64,000 bases of DNA from contig JAJDWA010000038.1 of the NCBI GenBank assembly GCA_022825825.1, positions 1 to 64,000 of the forward strand, given 5' to 3'. Below, one piece after another: positions 10,201 through 19,728 of this stretch. A program made the position numbers and the translations under genes. The stretch comes from Candidatus Poribacteria bacterium (lineage in GTDB: Bacteria; Poribacteria; WGA-4E; WGA-3G). Numbering within the stretch: position 1 is the first letter of the stretch; each line of letters starts with the position of its first letter. The notes beneath the pieces were generated by a model. It was not told the origin of the DNA. It saw only the letters and a list, made by a program, of their open reading frames with translations, and ran no database searches.

Positions 10201-11089
10201 CTAAATCGTCAATAGCCTCCGCTGCTTGAAGTTTGCCAAGCAGTTTGGCTGCATGCATTCGTACTTGCGCGTTGTTATTTCTTGTGGCAAGTTGAAGAAT
10301 TGGGATTATTTCAGGATTTGGTTGGAATTCAGGTTTGCAGAGTGCCCCTACTGCCACGATAGCACTATAGGAAACTTCTGGGGCTTCGTCCGTTTTGGTG
10401 AGAATTGATTTATACGTTGGAATAAGTTCACTGCTTTGTAGCGTGCTTAATTCGCGGATCGCTGCTTTTCTAATCTGTGGGTCTTGATGCTGGATGGCAT
10501 TCTTTAGCAGGGTCATCCGGTTAGCACCTATGCCTTCTGTTTGACTACGTAGTTGTTGCAAAAGTTGTGCCACCGATTGGCGAACAACTGGCTGGTAACA
10601 TTTCTGTGCCTCTAATAGCCCTGTAACAACAACGGCATCTGGTCTTTTTGCTAAGTCCGATAGTAAATCCGGTTGTTTTTCAACTGCCGTTGCGAGTGCA
10701 GTAGCGAGTAATCCTGAAATTGAATTCCGTGATCGGATAAGTCGTTCCTGTTGGTCAAGTTCATCTGAATCTGGGTCTTCAAGGACTGAAATTGCGTCAA
10801 TATCAGTATTCAACGTTTCAAGATGTGTCAGTGCCTTTGAGATGGCTTGATGCCAATTGTTCGTATCTACGCTATTTCGCAACTGCAGGAAACGGCTAAG
10901 ATGGACTGCTTCTTGATTTTCTGAATCGTTAGTGAGCGATTTTTGAACAGCAGACTCTGCTGCTGCAAAATCACCTTGAATGATTGCTTTGCGTGCTGAG
11001 AGAATTGATTTATCTTCTTTTTCACCGCACCCTATGAAAAATGCGGTACAAAGAATGAGATGGATACAGAAAATAGAATATTGTTTCAT
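7232..11089 (-). CDS. Giant HEAT/PBS-lyase-repeat lipoprotein
   Basis: From ATG 11089 the protein has about 1285 residues. It starts with a lipoprotein signal ending FFIGC (Cys21), a short alpha-helical region, then more than 25 HEAT/PBS-lyase repeats of about 30-37 residues. A typical repeat reads RRSAAWALGRVGGDTAVDAL. Such solenoids act as scaffolds; no catalytic residues are seen. GAGG sits 9 nt upstream of ATG 11089 and the signal peptide begins right after it; in-frame ATGs at 11107 and 11131 would add 6 or 14 residues. It follows the glycyl-tRNA synthetase by 28 bp, so the two are probably co-transcribed. Long opposite-strand ORFs over this gene are codon-bias shadows. Cellular site is predicted as an outer- or inner-membrane lipoprotein facing the periplasm. 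Confidence 0.88.
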   Translation of the reverse strand: MKQYSIFCIHLILCTAFFIGCGEKEDKSILSARKAIIQGDFAAAESAVQKSLTNDSENQEAVHLSRFLQLRNSVDTNNWHQAISKALTHLETLNTDIDAISVLEDPDSDELDQQERLIRSRNSISGLLATALATAVEKQPDLLSDLAKRPDAVVVTGLLEAQKCYQPVVRQSVAQLLQQLRSQTEGIGANRMTLLKNAIQHQDPQIRKAAIRELSTLQSSELIPTYKSILTKTDEAPEVSYSAIVAVGALCKPEFQPNPEIIPILQLATRNNNAQVRMHAAKLLGKLQAAEAIDDLVKLLADSNAYVKDTAIDALDRIGPPAVEMLLAILKTGANNIIPDVDDGFSEQYRYIASAYIDDSWMKKYRLRAQSAAIGTLGRLRAETAVVPLIQLLANEDLKGAASAALILMRGTAVPALIDALHTGGYRVQLESANVLSTIGDRRAVQPFIDILTGDANKEVKAIAAKGLGNMRARGPDNAAVTALTAALELDDTTVTQAAEALGKINVSNEETIRKLIAISMDKLRRETVRSAAINALWQMKPENGTQPMLLLMLSDETSAVIRANAVKVLSRIKDTETLPVLFWVLSMQYDDISDFQRHMKRKYKTLDALRAHLDSLNIEWTADYPRSDYRIWGELKPIPSLVRSEVARALGIFKGDTVVEPLVNALADDQRATVRRSAAWALGRVGGDTAVDALVTALKKDKQGVVRQEAAIALGTIKSTKSAAPLLDIIRTDKYETARLEATKALYEISPDLVDKGLVDIVKKGRGSFEDGHEVQSVQNHVIGALIKNGNETTTNLLLDALKSIDDEWTRWAIVYMLGVIHNASALDTMLAELKNPSYVIRKEAVTRLGGFKDRKTVEPLIEILENREESVSIRAAAAASLNALRDERAAPVLREALNDENSAVRLQAVAALGSIKDAKAVLKLSEMVENQLETDVIRAAAVTALGNIGDKASEDLFIRALDIRIGNISNNAITALGKLKSTKAIPRLIAILEDKRIPLDASTAVLANVSPRIKAAVALGAIEGTEAANALANLIIDDTEYIIALEDAANRRNLALNDRKRNWSWEVIVGAARKLNLPEFIGEKMQARADDEWEGNPIRNAASIALARTRSLNVSELREALADPVVDTRKDTARKIGETGTTALIPDLVLVANGENEENKDVRRLATQALGELADAVTTNSLIEVMNNEDNHIEIRRDAARALGKIATDEAVAALIAKLTELHTEQTERAFRADLIRALGDAENDSSTQILETVLEDADADIHFLAASALFEITGNGYGYDRL

Positions 11090-11117
11090 AGAATATTGCC
11101 TCAACATAAAATTGCGC

Positions 11118-14100
11118 CTATTCCCCTGCAATTACCAATTTCGTAAGATCGGCTACGGCATAGACAGGTTTTGCGATGCGATTGAGTAACGCTAATCGGT
11201 TTGTGCGTAAATCAGTATCCTCTGCCATCACGAGCACATCGTCAAAAAACGTGTCTATTACGGGTTGTAACTCCGCTAACTGCGTCAGAAGTTCTGAATA
11301 CGCGCGTGTCTCAATGCTTCTCTCAAAATCATGTTCTGCCTCGCTGACACAAATATTTAGTTCTTTTTCAGCTTCGTCTTTTAGTAGTGCAGTATCTACC
11401 GTTTCTGGCGCATTTTCGGGTAAGATTCTCAGCACCCGATTGAGTGCATTATATACTGCCTCAAAATTAGGTGTCAAGCGAAATTCGGCAAGCGCCTTTG
11501 CACGCTTGAGAATATCCACAATGTCAACATCACCAACTGCTAACACTGCATCGGCAAGGTCGGGTGTATATTCCAGTGTTTGCAGGATAACGCGTAGACG
11601 TTCTTTGATGAAATTAAGCACGCTTATTTCTGTCCCGTTGACTAATTCCATCTCGTATAAAGAGATTGCCTTTTGAACGACTGCATCTAAAGAGAGCGGT
11701 AGCTGCCTATCTTGAAGGGTCCGAATTGTGCCGAGCGCATGCCGCCGCAAAGAGTAGGGATCTTGCGAACCTGTGGGGCGTTCCTCTATACCGAAGTATC
11801 CTACGATGGTGTCAAGTTTATCGGCAATAGCGAGGATTGCGCCGGCTTCGGTTTCAGGCAACGGTGTATCCGCGCCAAGCGGTTGATAATGTTCAGCGAT
11901 GGCAGTGGCGACAGGTTCAGGTTCACCAGAGTTTTTGGCATAATACTGACCAGTAATCCCCTGCAACGATGGAAATTCAATAACCATGTGTGTAGTTAAA
12001 TCTGCCTTACAGAGCCAGGCTGCACGTTCAACATGATGGATAGTTGTTTCCGCTAACTTCAATTCTGTGCCAATGAACTTGACTAACGCCTTCAAGCGAT
12101 TTGCCTTATCCAAGAGTGAACCGAGTTTTGCGTGAAAGACGACTGCCCCTAAACGTTCAACTTTATCTGCAAGACTGGTTTTCTGATCCTCACTGTAGAA
12201 GAACTCCGCATCGTTGAGGCGTGCGTGCAAGACACGTTCATTTCCGTGCCGAACACCATCAATATTGCCATCTGTGCCGTTGGAAATAGTGATGAATTTT
12301 GCTGCAAGTTCTGTCTCGCTTTTCCACATCGGAAAGTAGCGTTGATGCTTTTTCATCGCGGTAATCAACACTTCAGGCGGTATTTCCAAATGCGACTCAC
12401 TAAAATTACCGACAATCGGTTGCGGATTTTCCACGAGATAGTTCACCGTATCAAGTAATTCTTCATCTAATTTGGGGAGACATTCTTCGGTTTCAAAAAC
12501 GGTTCTGACCTGTTTTTCTATTGTGTCACGGCGTTGCTTCGGGCAGGCGATGACACCCACAGCATGCAATTTCTGAATGTAGATGTCCACGTCTGCCGAT
12601 GCCAACGTTATTGGGTCAGGATGTAAAGAACGGTGTCCATAAGTGGTCCGTCCTGCATGCGCTGCACCGTAAGCACAGTTGATAACTTCCTCTCCGAGTA
12701 GTGCTACAAGCCATCGGATAGGACGGGCAAAACGTGTAACCCCTCTATCTCCTTTTTCAGAGGGGGAAGTGCCGCTCTCATCTGTTTCCCATCGCATCGT
12801 TTTAGGAAAGCGGAGCGCTTCAATCCATTCGGGCAAAAGTGTTTCCAACAGTTCACACGTCGATATTCCCTTTTCTTGTTTTGATGCAGCGATATATTCC
12901 CCACGTTCCGTTTCAACGATGTGAAGATCGGAAATTTCGACACCCTGTGATTTCGCAAAACCGATGGCTGCCTTTGTCGGTTCGCCGTTTTCATCGTACG
13001 CTATGCTTTTGGGAGGTCCTGTGACCTCTGTTTCTTGGCTTTCTTGTAGCGTTTGAACATCTTTGATAGCAAGTGTGGTCCGCCTCGGTGTGCCGAACGT
13101 TTGAATTTCACCAAACGGAATTCTGTGCTCCGTGAGGGAATCGGTTGCGATTTTGCTGAGTTGTTCAAGAGCAGGCGGCACATAACTTGCGGGGACCTCT
13201 TCCGTGCCAATTTCAAAGAGAAGTTGAGCGGTTTCCGTGCGGTTAGAAGTCTCACTTACAGCAGTTTCGGTGCGGTTAGAAACCGCACCTACCGTAGCGG
13301 GAGCTGATTCTGTGCTGAAACGTTCCATCAGAGGGTGTTCCATCTCTTCACGTTGTGTAACGTAAGCGCGGGCAATCCGTTGTGCAAGCCGCCGCACACG
13401 TTCAATATAACTCACCCGTTCTGTAACGCTAATAACACCGCGGGCATCCAGCATGTTGAAGGTATGTGAACATTTCAAAACATGGTCAGTTGCGGGGAGG
13501 ACTAACCCAGCATCTAAACACGCGTGCGTTTCCTTCTCGTAAGTGCTAAACTGGTCAAAAAGCATGTCTACGTTAGCGTGCTCAAAGTTATAGGTTGAGT
13601 ATTCCACCTCGCTTTGGTGGTGAACATCTCCGTAGTTGAGGTGTTCATTCCAGCGGATGTCAAAGAAGGTGTCAACATCTTGTAAATAAAGTGCGATACG
13701 TTCAAGTCCGTAGGTAATTTCAGCACAGATCGGATCGAGATCAATGCTGCCCATCTGTTGAAAATAGGTGAACTGCGTAACTTCTGCACCGTTCCACCAG
13801 ACTTCCCAGCCAAGTCCAGAGGCACCGAGTGTCGGTGATTCCCAGTCGTCCTCTACAAAGCGGATGTCGTTTTTACGAGGTGAGATGCCGAGATGGTAGA
13901 GGCTTTCAAGGTAGAGTGGCAGCACATTTTCGGGTGCTGGTTTTAATATTACTTGATATTGGTAGTATGCACCAAGGCGGAAGGGGTTTTCTGCGTATCT
14001 GCCATCGGTGGGTCGCCGGACAGGTTCTACATAAGCGACCTGCCACGGTTCTGGCCCGAGGCATCGTAAAAATGTGGCGGGGTTAAATGTGCCTGCACCG

Positions 14101-14186
14101 ACTTCTATATCGCATGGTTGTTGAATGATACATCCGTGATCTGCCCAAAATTTTTCTAATGCTAATATTATTTCTTGAAAAGTCAT
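11118..14186 (-). CDS. glyQS: Glycyl-tRNA synthetase, alpha and beta fused
   Basis: This 1022-residue protein joins both subunits of bacterial glycyl-tRNA synthetase. Residues about 1-295 are the alpha (GlyQ) catalytic part, with [38 protein letters not shown]-like and [18 protein letters not shown] motifs. From about 330 onward is the beta (GlyS) part, starting [15 protein letters not shown] and ending in the anticodon-binding helices. Most bacteria encode them as two genes; fusion is known in a few lineages such as Chlamydia. The joining linker (about 300-328) contains two copies of an SNRTETA heptapeptide encoded by a genomic palindromic repeat. No strong Shine-Dalgarno lies before ATG 14186; the start is set by the conserved [12 protein letters not shown]. 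It attaches glycine to tRNA-Gly and is presumably essential. Confidence 0.96.
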   Translation of the reverse strand: MTFQEIILALEKFWADHGCIIQQPCDIEVGAGTFNPATFLRCLGPEPWQVAYVEPVRRPTDGRYAENPFRLGAYYQYQVILKPAPENVLPLYLESLYHLGISPRKNDIRFVEDDWESPTLGASGLGWEVWWNGAEVTQFTYFQQMGSIDLDPICAEITYGLERIALYLQDVDTFFDIRWNEHLNYGDVHHQSEVEYSTYNFEHANVDMLFDQFSTYEKETHACLDAGLVLPATDHVLKCSHTFNMLDARGVISVTERVSYIERVRRLAQRIARAYVTQREEMEHPLMERFSTESAPATVGAVSNRTETAVSETSNRTETAQLLFEIGTEEVPASYVPPALEQLSKIATDSLTEHRIPFGEIQTFGTPRRTTLAIKDVQTLQESQETEVTGPPKSIAYDENGEPTKAAIGFAKSQGVEISDLHIVETERGEYIAASKQEKGISTCELLETLLPEWIEALRFPKTMRWETDESGTSPSEKGDRGVTRFARPIRWLVALLGEEVINCAYGAAHAGRTTYGHRSLHPDPITLASADVDIYIQKLHAVGVIACPKQRRDTIEKQVRTVFETEECLPKLDEELLDTVNYLVENPQPIVGNFSESHLEIPPEVLITAMKKHQRYFPMWKSETELAAKFITISNGTDGNIDGVRHGNERVLHARLNDAEFFYSEDQKTSLADKVERLGAVVFHAKLGSLLDKANRLKALVKFIGTELKLAETTIHHVERAAWLCKADLTTHMVIEFPSLQGITGQYYAKNSGEPEPVATAIAEHYQPLGADTPLPETEAGAILAIADKLDTIVGYFGIEERPTGSQDPYSLRRHALGTIRTLQDRQLPLSLDAVVQKAISLYEMELVNGTEISVLNFIKERLRVILQTLEYTPDLADAVLAVGDVDIVDILKRAKALAEFRLTPNFEAVYNALNRVLRILPENAPETVDTALLKDEAEKELNICVSEAEHDFERSIETRAYSELLTQLAELQPVIDTFFDDVLVMAEDTDLRTNRLALLNRIAKPVYAVADLTKLVIAGE
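13228..13293. repeat. Genomic palindromic repeat inside glyQS linker
   Basis: Bases 13269-13293 contain a hairpin, tgcggttagaaaccgca, followed by cctacc. The same arrangement occurs in non-coding repeats at 41193-41204 and 45244-45266, and inverted at 34203-34225 and 45178-45201. A second partial copy of the stem is at 13237-13247. On the coding strand they encode the tandem SNRTETA heptapeptides between the alpha and beta domains. The element appears to have been domesticated as linker. Confidence 0.75.
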
Positions 14187-14776
14187 ATCTGTTTTTTGTT
14201 ATCTGCTCCGTTTGTATTAGTTGATTCGGATATTTATTATAGCATAATAAGGCTTTTTAATTCAATGGATTTTGAAAATGTTTCCTGAAAAATAGGAATA
14301 GGTTTGGGGAAGGTAGGGGTTTGTTTGAATCGGAGATTATCAGGGATAGCACGAATGCCAAAGATCCACAATTTAGATCAATTGTGTCTGTCTTAATGAA
14401 TGATAGGAAAAGTCCGCTCTAAACCTCTGTTGAGAGAATGTGATACCAAATTAACGCGATTCGTCTCGGTAATTTGGTATTAGTTGCGACTTCGGTTGGT
14501 GGCACATCTTGTGACAACACGTTCCAACGGGCTTTTTCATCAGGATTTTCACCACACCTAAAAACAGATCGAAAAACTTAGGCAAGTATGAATAAATATC
14601 TCATCTTTCACTCTATCTTATCCACCTCTCACTCCTATTGTAGGGGCGGGTCCCCGGGGAATGCCTAAATGGCATTCATACCGTTGATTTGGTGCCCGCC
14701 TGCTATTCCATATCTGAGAAATGGCGAGGCACAGCGATCTCGCCCTACAAGTGATTTATGAGACGGGCTGTAGGTA
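14187..14776. repeat. Repeat-rich 590-bp intergenic region
   Basis: No gene is seen. The region holds an inverted pair ataccaaatta / taatttggtat at 14443-14453 and 14470-14480, which would form a hairpin. A larger element at 14638-14750 has ttgtagggg and cgccctacaa at its ends. A 35-bp nested element is described separately at 14656. The promoter of glyQS must lie in the 14187-14300 part, but no confident -35/-10 pair could be picked. Confidence 0.6.
14656..14690 (+). repeat. 35-bp nested hairpin element, copy 1
   Basis: The copy begins ggggaatgcctaaatggcat and ends ccgttgattt. Its first half is a small hairpin (aatgcc / ggcatt). The same sequence occurs at 19694-19728 and, with small changes, at 40496-40529. 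In all three places it interrupts the loop or stem of another palindromic repeat, as if it had inserted there. Confidence 0.75.
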
Positions 14777-15514
14777 TTACTCTCCGATATGGAAATTGCC
14801 CTGATATTCAATATCTATCCCGTCTTCCTGTGCCATTTGTTTGGCAATCGTGAGCATTTCAAGGGCATCTTGGATGCTAACAAGTGCTTCAGGTGGACTG
14901 ATTTTGGATACAAGTCTCATCATTGTCTCCATCCATTTAATTGCATCGTCAATTGTCATTGGACCGCTATTGCCACGCTTGATAGTGTCAACGAGGATGT
15001 CAACATCAGGGTCATCGCCATATTGTTCGCGAAAAGCATCATCAAGACGTTGATAGGCGTATTCGGGATCGTTCTGAAGATGAGCGTGGTAATCGTCAAA
15101 TCCTGCTTTAACAACAGCCATATCAAAAGGAACTTCCTGAGAAACATCGGTGGAGTCTCCCATGGTTTGCTCAAGCCATTGGTCAAAAAAACTGTCCATG
15201 CCAGCACCGTCCGAGGCGGCTTCCGCTACGTCAGGGGATTCTGAAGGAGTTGCAGCGTCAGGTTTATTCGTTTCTTGTTTGGCTTCGTGTATTGGGGTAG
15301 ACGAAATTGCATTTTTTGTTGTTTGGGTAATTTCCTGTGGATGTTCCGTTTGCCTCGCGGTAGTTTCCTCACCAGGTGCTTCCATTACCGATGGGATTTG
15401 TAGCGATTCTTTAAACCGCTTTGTGTCCCACTCGGTATAAAGCCAAAACCCTGTACAAATAAGGACTGTTAGAATCAGACCACTGAAGATGAGATGCAGG
15501 TTCATAGATTTCAT
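14777..15514 (-). CDS. Membrane-anchored accessory protein of sigma-propeller 1
   Basis: The protein has 245 residues from ATG 15514, chosen for the AAGGAG 6 nt upstream. Residues about 7-27 form a membrane helix, followed by the juxtamembrane motif LYTEWDTKRFKES, a long Thr/Pro/Glu-rich low-complexity stretch (about 40-100), and a helical acidic C-terminal domain. The same helix-plus-WDxxRF(K/R)xS motif begins the protein at 23161-23925, so the two are paralogues. No named family was recognised. It lies third in a run with the sigma-propeller gene at 16374-19424 and the 266-residue gene between (gap 34 bp), so it is probably in the same operon. It is predicted as an inner-membrane protein with a periplasmic domain. 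Confidence 0.8.
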   Translation of the reverse strand: MKSMNLHLIFSGLILTVLICTGFWLYTEWDTKRFKESLQIPSVMEAPGEETTARQTEHPQEITQTTKNAISSTPIHEAKQETNKPDAATPSESPDVAEAASDGAGMDSFFDQWLEQTMGDSTDVSQEVPFDMAVVKAGFDDYHAHLQNDPEYAYQRLDDAFREQYGDDPDVDILVDTIKRGNSGPMTIDDAIKWMETMMRLVSKISPPEALVSIQDALEMLTIAKQMAQEDGIDIEYQGNFHIGE

Positions 15515-15548
15515 AGTTTTCTCCTTTAATGTTGGTTGCACTGTGAAA

Positions 15549-16349
15549 TTATTTCGGTGCAGGGTTGAAGGGCATTTTCTCGTCTGGGTTACCTTGACGT
15601 TCTAATATTTTCTGGACACTTTTACTTTGTTTGATGCCATTTGCTAAGTTTTTAATTTCATTAGCATATTTCTCAGCGTCAATATCTGTGAGCATCTGCT
15701 TTTTTAACTCAAATACGCGAATCGCTTCTGAGAAGGTGGCTTTTTTCTCTCGACAAAGATGGAAATAGAGTTCCTTCCATTCTTCGGTGAGACGGTGGTT
15801 ATCAAATACAAGTGTGGCAAATATGTCAAGTACGACACGAGCAGCTTCAGGGTTGTCGGGAAGCAGTTCAAAAAAGGTCTTATATACCACATCCGATGCT
15901 TTAGTTGTGTTAATCGACTTTTTAAAAGGTTGATCGTCAATCACTTTGTGGAGGTCTTTAAAATGTTCAAATGCTTCTTGATGCAGTTGAATCTGGTTTG
16001 CGTGCTTTTCAGCATCAATCGCTGTCAACATTCGGATTTCAAGTTCATAGACACGTTTGATATCCGAAAGATGCTTGGTGCCTTTGCTTCTAATTCGGAA
16101 GTAGAGGGGCACCCACTCTTCGGCGAGTATGTGTCCTACGAAAAGTTTTTTGGCAACGTTTTGGAGTTCGGCATGTGCAGCTTGCGAATCCTTCTTTAAA
16201 TTTAAAAGTTGCTGAAACGTTATAAAGTGTTCTCCCCACGGTACGGTATCTGTTCTTTTAGTGCCAGCATCGTTATCAGCAGGGTGTATAGAAAGTGGTC
16301 CGATCCCGCACAAAAGGATAACAAGTGTACATAAAGTTAGAATTTTCAT
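15549..16349 (-). CDS. Secreted two-repeat helical protein in sigma-propeller operon
   Basis: The 266-residue protein begins with a signal-peptide-like stretch (KILTLCTLVILLCGIGPLS). It then has two tandem helical units of about 110 residues that match each other. The first contains EEWVPLYFRIR and RMLTAIDAEKHANQI; the second contains EEWKELYFHLCR and QMLTDIDAEKYANEI. This is an internal duplication of a module I do not recognise. It starts 24 bp after the stop of sigma-propeller copy 1 and precedes the anchored protein at 14777, so all three are likely one transcript. A role as periplasmic partner of the propeller is inferred from position only. Confidence 0.8.
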   Translation of the reverse strand: MKILTLCTLVILLCGIGPLSIHPADNDAGTKRTDTVPWGEHFITFQQLLNLKKDSQAAHAELQNVAKKLFVGHILAEEWVPLYFRIRSKGTKHLSDIKRVYELEIRMLTAIDAEKHANQIQLHQEAFEHFKDLHKVIDDQPFKKSINTTKASDVVYKTFFELLPDNPEAARVVLDIFATLVFDNHRLTEEWKELYFHLCREKKATFSEAIRVFELKKQMLTDIDAEKYANEIKNLANGIKQSKSVQKILERQGNPDEKMPFNPAPK

Positions 16350-16373
16350 GAGTTTCTCCGTATATAAAATTGT

Positions 16374-19300
16374 TTATTGATCTGCCGAATCGTCAAGTGA
16401 AAAACGGAGTACACCTCGTCCTGCCGTTCCAACATAAAGCATGTTATCATCAACGTCAAAAGAGAAAACAAAATGTGGGATTTCTGGCGTAACCTGTTGC
16501 CACTTGTCTGTGTCGTTGCTCAATTGATATATTTTATGGTTATATTCGCCGTAAACCTTTGTGTCATCAACTGCCAACCTTTTCATAACGATAGGTGTTC
16601 CTTCCGTATCAATGAGTGTATGCCATTCTAAACCATTGTTTGATCGCACAACACCTTTGTCAGTAGCAACATAGACATTTTGCCCAGTGAAAGTAATAGC
16701 ATTGAAACGTCCAACAGAAAATGGTAGATTTTCGGTCACATCGTTCCACATGTCACCTTCATCATGCGATAGCATGAGATGTCCATCTCTTTTGCCGACG
16801 TAAACAATATCTCCCGATACGGCAATCTTGAAACGAATAGAATCAAAATCCTCAAATTTACCATTAACGTGACCAGATTCAGCTTCATCTACTAATCCAG
16901 TGTCGTCCCATTCAGAAGTGCCGGGTTCCCATCTAAAAAGTTTCTGTCCGGATTCCATATAGTAGGTTGCACCGCTCACAGCGAAACTTCCGAAGGAAAC
17001 TTGAAAGGACTTTTTTAGATTTTCCTCTACAATCTTATTATAAGTTTCATTAAACTTGTCTACATCAAAGTGTTCAGGGTTAATCTTTTGACCTTCTTCA
17101 AGGTTTTTCTGAGCATCATCTTGAAGTGTGGCAAGCAATGCTTTGCCAATTTTTTCGTCCATCAACTTGTTAAAGTCCGGCACATCAAAATTTGGCATGC
17201 CGCGGACAGGGGTTATCTGGTTGTCATCAGCAGACATGCGATAAAGGCGTGGTGTCAGATTCTTTGAACCTTTGACATAGAGAACACCGTTAGATTCCAA
17301 CATACCATTGATGCTCCCAGTTCTACCAAGTACAGGTGACCACGATTCACCACCGTCAGATGATGCGACAAGTTCAGACCCTATGTTTGCATAGAGGGTA
17401 CCATTAACAGCGACTAAATTCATAACGAAAGAATTCACCAACCCTGTGTTGAGTTGATGCCATGTTTTACCGGCATCGGTTGTGCGATACATGCTACTAT
17501 TTCCACTGCTGTAGAACGTGTTTTTGTTCAACATTGTGATTGCAGGTAGTGAGTCACTATCTGAAAAACTTAGTGGCAAGATATTCCAATTATTACCGGC
17601 ATCATTTGAGTAATAAGAATCATCCCGATTTATGAATAATAGGTTATCTTGGTGTGCAACTATTTTTACCGTGCTTGTAGATTCCGAATTACTTTTGTCA
17701 GAGAACCGAACACTCATTGAGCCAGACATTTTCATAGGACCTTTTTCTGGGTCTATTGATTTCCATGACTTTCCCAAGTCTGTCGACCGATAAAGCAATT
17801 TGGATGCCTTTTGGGTTGTCATCATTGACAAAAATTGAGAAGTTATTTGATTTTTAGCTTCCTCTCCTACTGCAACATAGAGTTGGTGTCCAGCGCTTGC
17901 CAACGCTCGTATATTCTCTACTTTACCACCTACTGGCAGTTGTTCCCACTTTTCTGATTTAAGACGATATAGCCCTTTATCGGTACCAGCAAAGACGGTG
18001 TTTTCAATTGCAGCGATTGCATGGATTTTCCTATCTGTCATACCATCAGACAATGGTATCCAAGACTTACCTGCATTATCTGTGCGGAATACACCGTTAG
18101 TGTAAGCAAGGTAGATAGTCATATCACTTTGCGCGTCGGGGATCCCATCAGTTATCACCATGCCAACGAGCTGACCTTTTATACATTCACAGAATACGTC
18201 CCATGTTTCACCTCTATCTGTAGAAGCTAATATCTCTGTGCCAGCAGCAAGGTAAAGGGTATCCTGCCGCTCTGCTACAGGCCACCATGTTTTTCCAGCG
18301 TATTGTGCATTATACGGAGCGCCTTTGATGGTGTAGACGAGTTTCCATGCTTGTCCACCGTATGCAAGTCTATAGAGACCACTAAGCGTTCCTGCATATA
18401 CGTCGCCGCGAGTTGTTGTGAATAAGGTAGCAACTACGCCACCTTCCGGGCCTTTCGTTTGCACCCATTGCCGCTTTGACTTTGAAATTTCTATGTCATC
18501 TGTCTGTGATGCAGCGAATAGTAGCGTGTTCGGTTCTTGTCCTACACCATTACTTTCACCGTTTACATCTGAACGTCCAACCTGATTTCTTACTGCTGGT
18601 TCTGTCGGAGACTGCAAAACAAGTGGCGTCTCAACGATTTCAATCGTTGGTTTTGATGTTGCATCTATATTATACGGTTTCTGAAACCGAATTAGATTTT
18701 GTGCCCCAACGCCTATTAACAATAAAACTAATATTGCCGAGGCGGCGGATATTGCTAACGGGACTAACGGTTTACTTCCAGATGGAGTTGTGGGTTTTAG
18801 TTGTGAAATTCCCTTCATGATATTTTCTGTTAATTGTGTTGGCAGTTGAAAACTGCTCAAGTTTTCTCTAATCATTGCTTCTTCCTTTTTCAATTTGTTC
18901 CGTGCGCGGTGTAGCCGGCTACGGACCGTGTTAGGTGACACCCCCAAGAATTTTCCAATTTCTTCACATGTCATTTCGGCGATGTAATACAGATTTACGA
19001 CTGTTCGCTCACTCTCTTGCAGCTTGCTGAGCAACTTTTGAACTACTGCGCGTCGTTTCTGATTTGCAGATTCTTCGCGTTGTTGGATCATATATTCTGA
19101 ATAGTACACCTCCTCTAATTCAACAGGGTCTGTCGTTTCTAACGATTGCGGTTGTGGTGTCTTCTTTCGATGCCATGCAATACATTTGCGGTTCGCAATC
19201 ACATAGAGCCACCCCACAAAACGATTAGGGTTTGTGAGCGTAGAGAGCTTTTGGAATGCTGTAAAGAACGCATCCTGCGTAATCTCTTGCGCGATATGAA

Positions 19301-19424
19301 AATCACCAATTTTCTGCCACACTAACGCATGGATCTGTTTTTGGTATTTTTCCACAAGTGCAGCAAACGCTTGCTGGTCACCTTCTAAAGTTTGTTGAAT
19401 CAGGTCAGAATCATCGTATTTCAT
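16374..19424 (-). CDS. ECF sigma factor-TM-Asp-box propeller fusion, copy 1
   Basis: From ATG 19424 (GAGG 6 nt upstream; MKxxD start shared by paralogues) the protein has 1016 residues. Residues 5-90 are sigma-70 region 2 (DFHIAQEITQDAF, GWLYVIANRKCIAW) and 127-178 are region 4 (ESERTVVNLYYIAEMTCEEI, GVSPNTVRSRLHRAR). A linker SSFQLPTQLTENIMK is conserved in all five copies. Residues 221-242 form one membrane helix. The rest (about 310-1016) is beta-propeller with Asp-box repeats S/T-x-D-x-G-x-x-W, for example STDRGETW, RTDNAGKSW, RTTDAGKTW and SSDGGESW. By topology the sigma part is cytoplasmic and the propeller extracytoplasmic. Two downstream genes (15549, 14777) probably share its transcript. 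An ECF-like promoter lies at 19459-19488. Its closest sensor relatives are copies 3 and 5. Confidence 0.9.
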   Translation of the reverse strand: MKYDDSDLIQQTLEGDQQAFAALVEKYQKQIHALVWQKIGDFHIAQEITQDAFFTAFQKLSTLTNPNRFVGWLYVIANRKCIAWHRKKTPQPQSLETTDPVELEEVYYSEYMIQQREESANQKRRAVVQKLLSKLQESERTVVNLYYIAEMTCEEIGKFLGVSPNTVRSRLHRARNKLKKEEAMIRENLSSFQLPTQLTENIMKGISQLKPTTPSGSKPLVPLAISAASAILVLLLIGVGAQNLIRFQKPYNIDATSKPTIEIVETPLVLQSPTEPAVRNQVGRSDVNGESNGVGQEPNTLLFAASQTDDIEISKSKRQWVQTKGPEGGVVATLFTTTRGDVYAGTLSGLYRLAYGGQAWKLVYTIKGAPYNAQYAGKTWWPVAERQDTLYLAAGTEILASTDRGETWDVFCECIKGQLVGMVITDGIPDAQSDMTIYLAYTNGVFRTDNAGKSWIPLSDGMTDRKIHAIAAIENTVFAGTDKGLYRLKSEKWEQLPVGGKVENIRALASAGHQLYVAVGEEAKNQITSQFLSMMTTQKASKLLYRSTDLGKSWKSIDPEKGPMKMSGSMSVRFSDKSNSESTSTVKIVAHQDNLLFINRDDSYYSNDAGNNWNILPLSFSDSDSLPAITMLNKNTFYSSGNSSMYRTTDAGKTWHQLNTGLVNSFVMNLVAVNGTLYANIGSELVASSDGGESWSPVLGRTGSINGMLESNGVLYVKGSKNLTPRLYRMSADDNQITPVRGMPNFDVPDFNKLMDEKIGKALLATLQDDAQKNLEEGQKINPEHFDVDKFNETYNKIVEENLKKSFQVSFGSFAVSGATYYMESGQKLFRWEPGTSEWDDTGLVDEAESGHVNGKFEDFDSIRFKIAVSGDIVYVGKRDGHLMLSHDEGDMWNDVTENLPFSVGRFNAITFTGQNVYVATDKGVVRSNNGLEWHTLIDTEGTPIVMKRLAVDDTKVYGEYNHKIYQLSNDTDKWQQVTPEIPHFVFSFDVDDNMLYVGTAGRGVLRFSLDDSADQ

Positions 19425-19458
19425 CTGATACCTCAATAGCAAATTGATCTTTTAATAT

Positions 19459-19488
19459 ATAGACGCGATTTTGTAGTGCAGAATTGCA
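19459..19488 (-). promoter_or_regulatory. ECF-type promoter upstream of copy 1
   Basis: Read on the minus strand, TGCAAT is followed after 16 bp by GCGTCTAT. The pattern is shared with the four paralogues. It fits the group-4 sigma style of a purine/CAA-rich -35 and a CGTC-type -10. The predicted start of transcription lies near 19452, giving a leader of about 28 nt. Confidence 0.65.
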
Positions 19489-19693
19489 TATTTTTGAAAA
19501 AAATGCAAATTTGGAGGGAAGAACGATGATTTTTTCAAAATGAGGAGAGGATTTATGCAGAATTATAAAAAAACACCCCTACTGATAGGAGCGCATTATA
19601 ATTTACTGATAGGCGCGCTTTGATGAAGATTAATTTATTAATTCGGTAATTTTTTGTCTGCACAAGTCATCTGTCCACCTCTGCTGGCGAGGC

Positions 19694-19728
19694 GGGGAAT
19701 GCCTAAATGGCATTCATACCGTTGATTT
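19694..19728 (+). repeat. 35-bp nested hairpin element, copy 2
   Basis: Identical in sequence to 14656-14690, from ggggaatgcc to gttgattt. It sits inside a ggcgagg...cctcgcc hairpin that is itself inside the 19612-19784 element. Confidence 0.75.
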
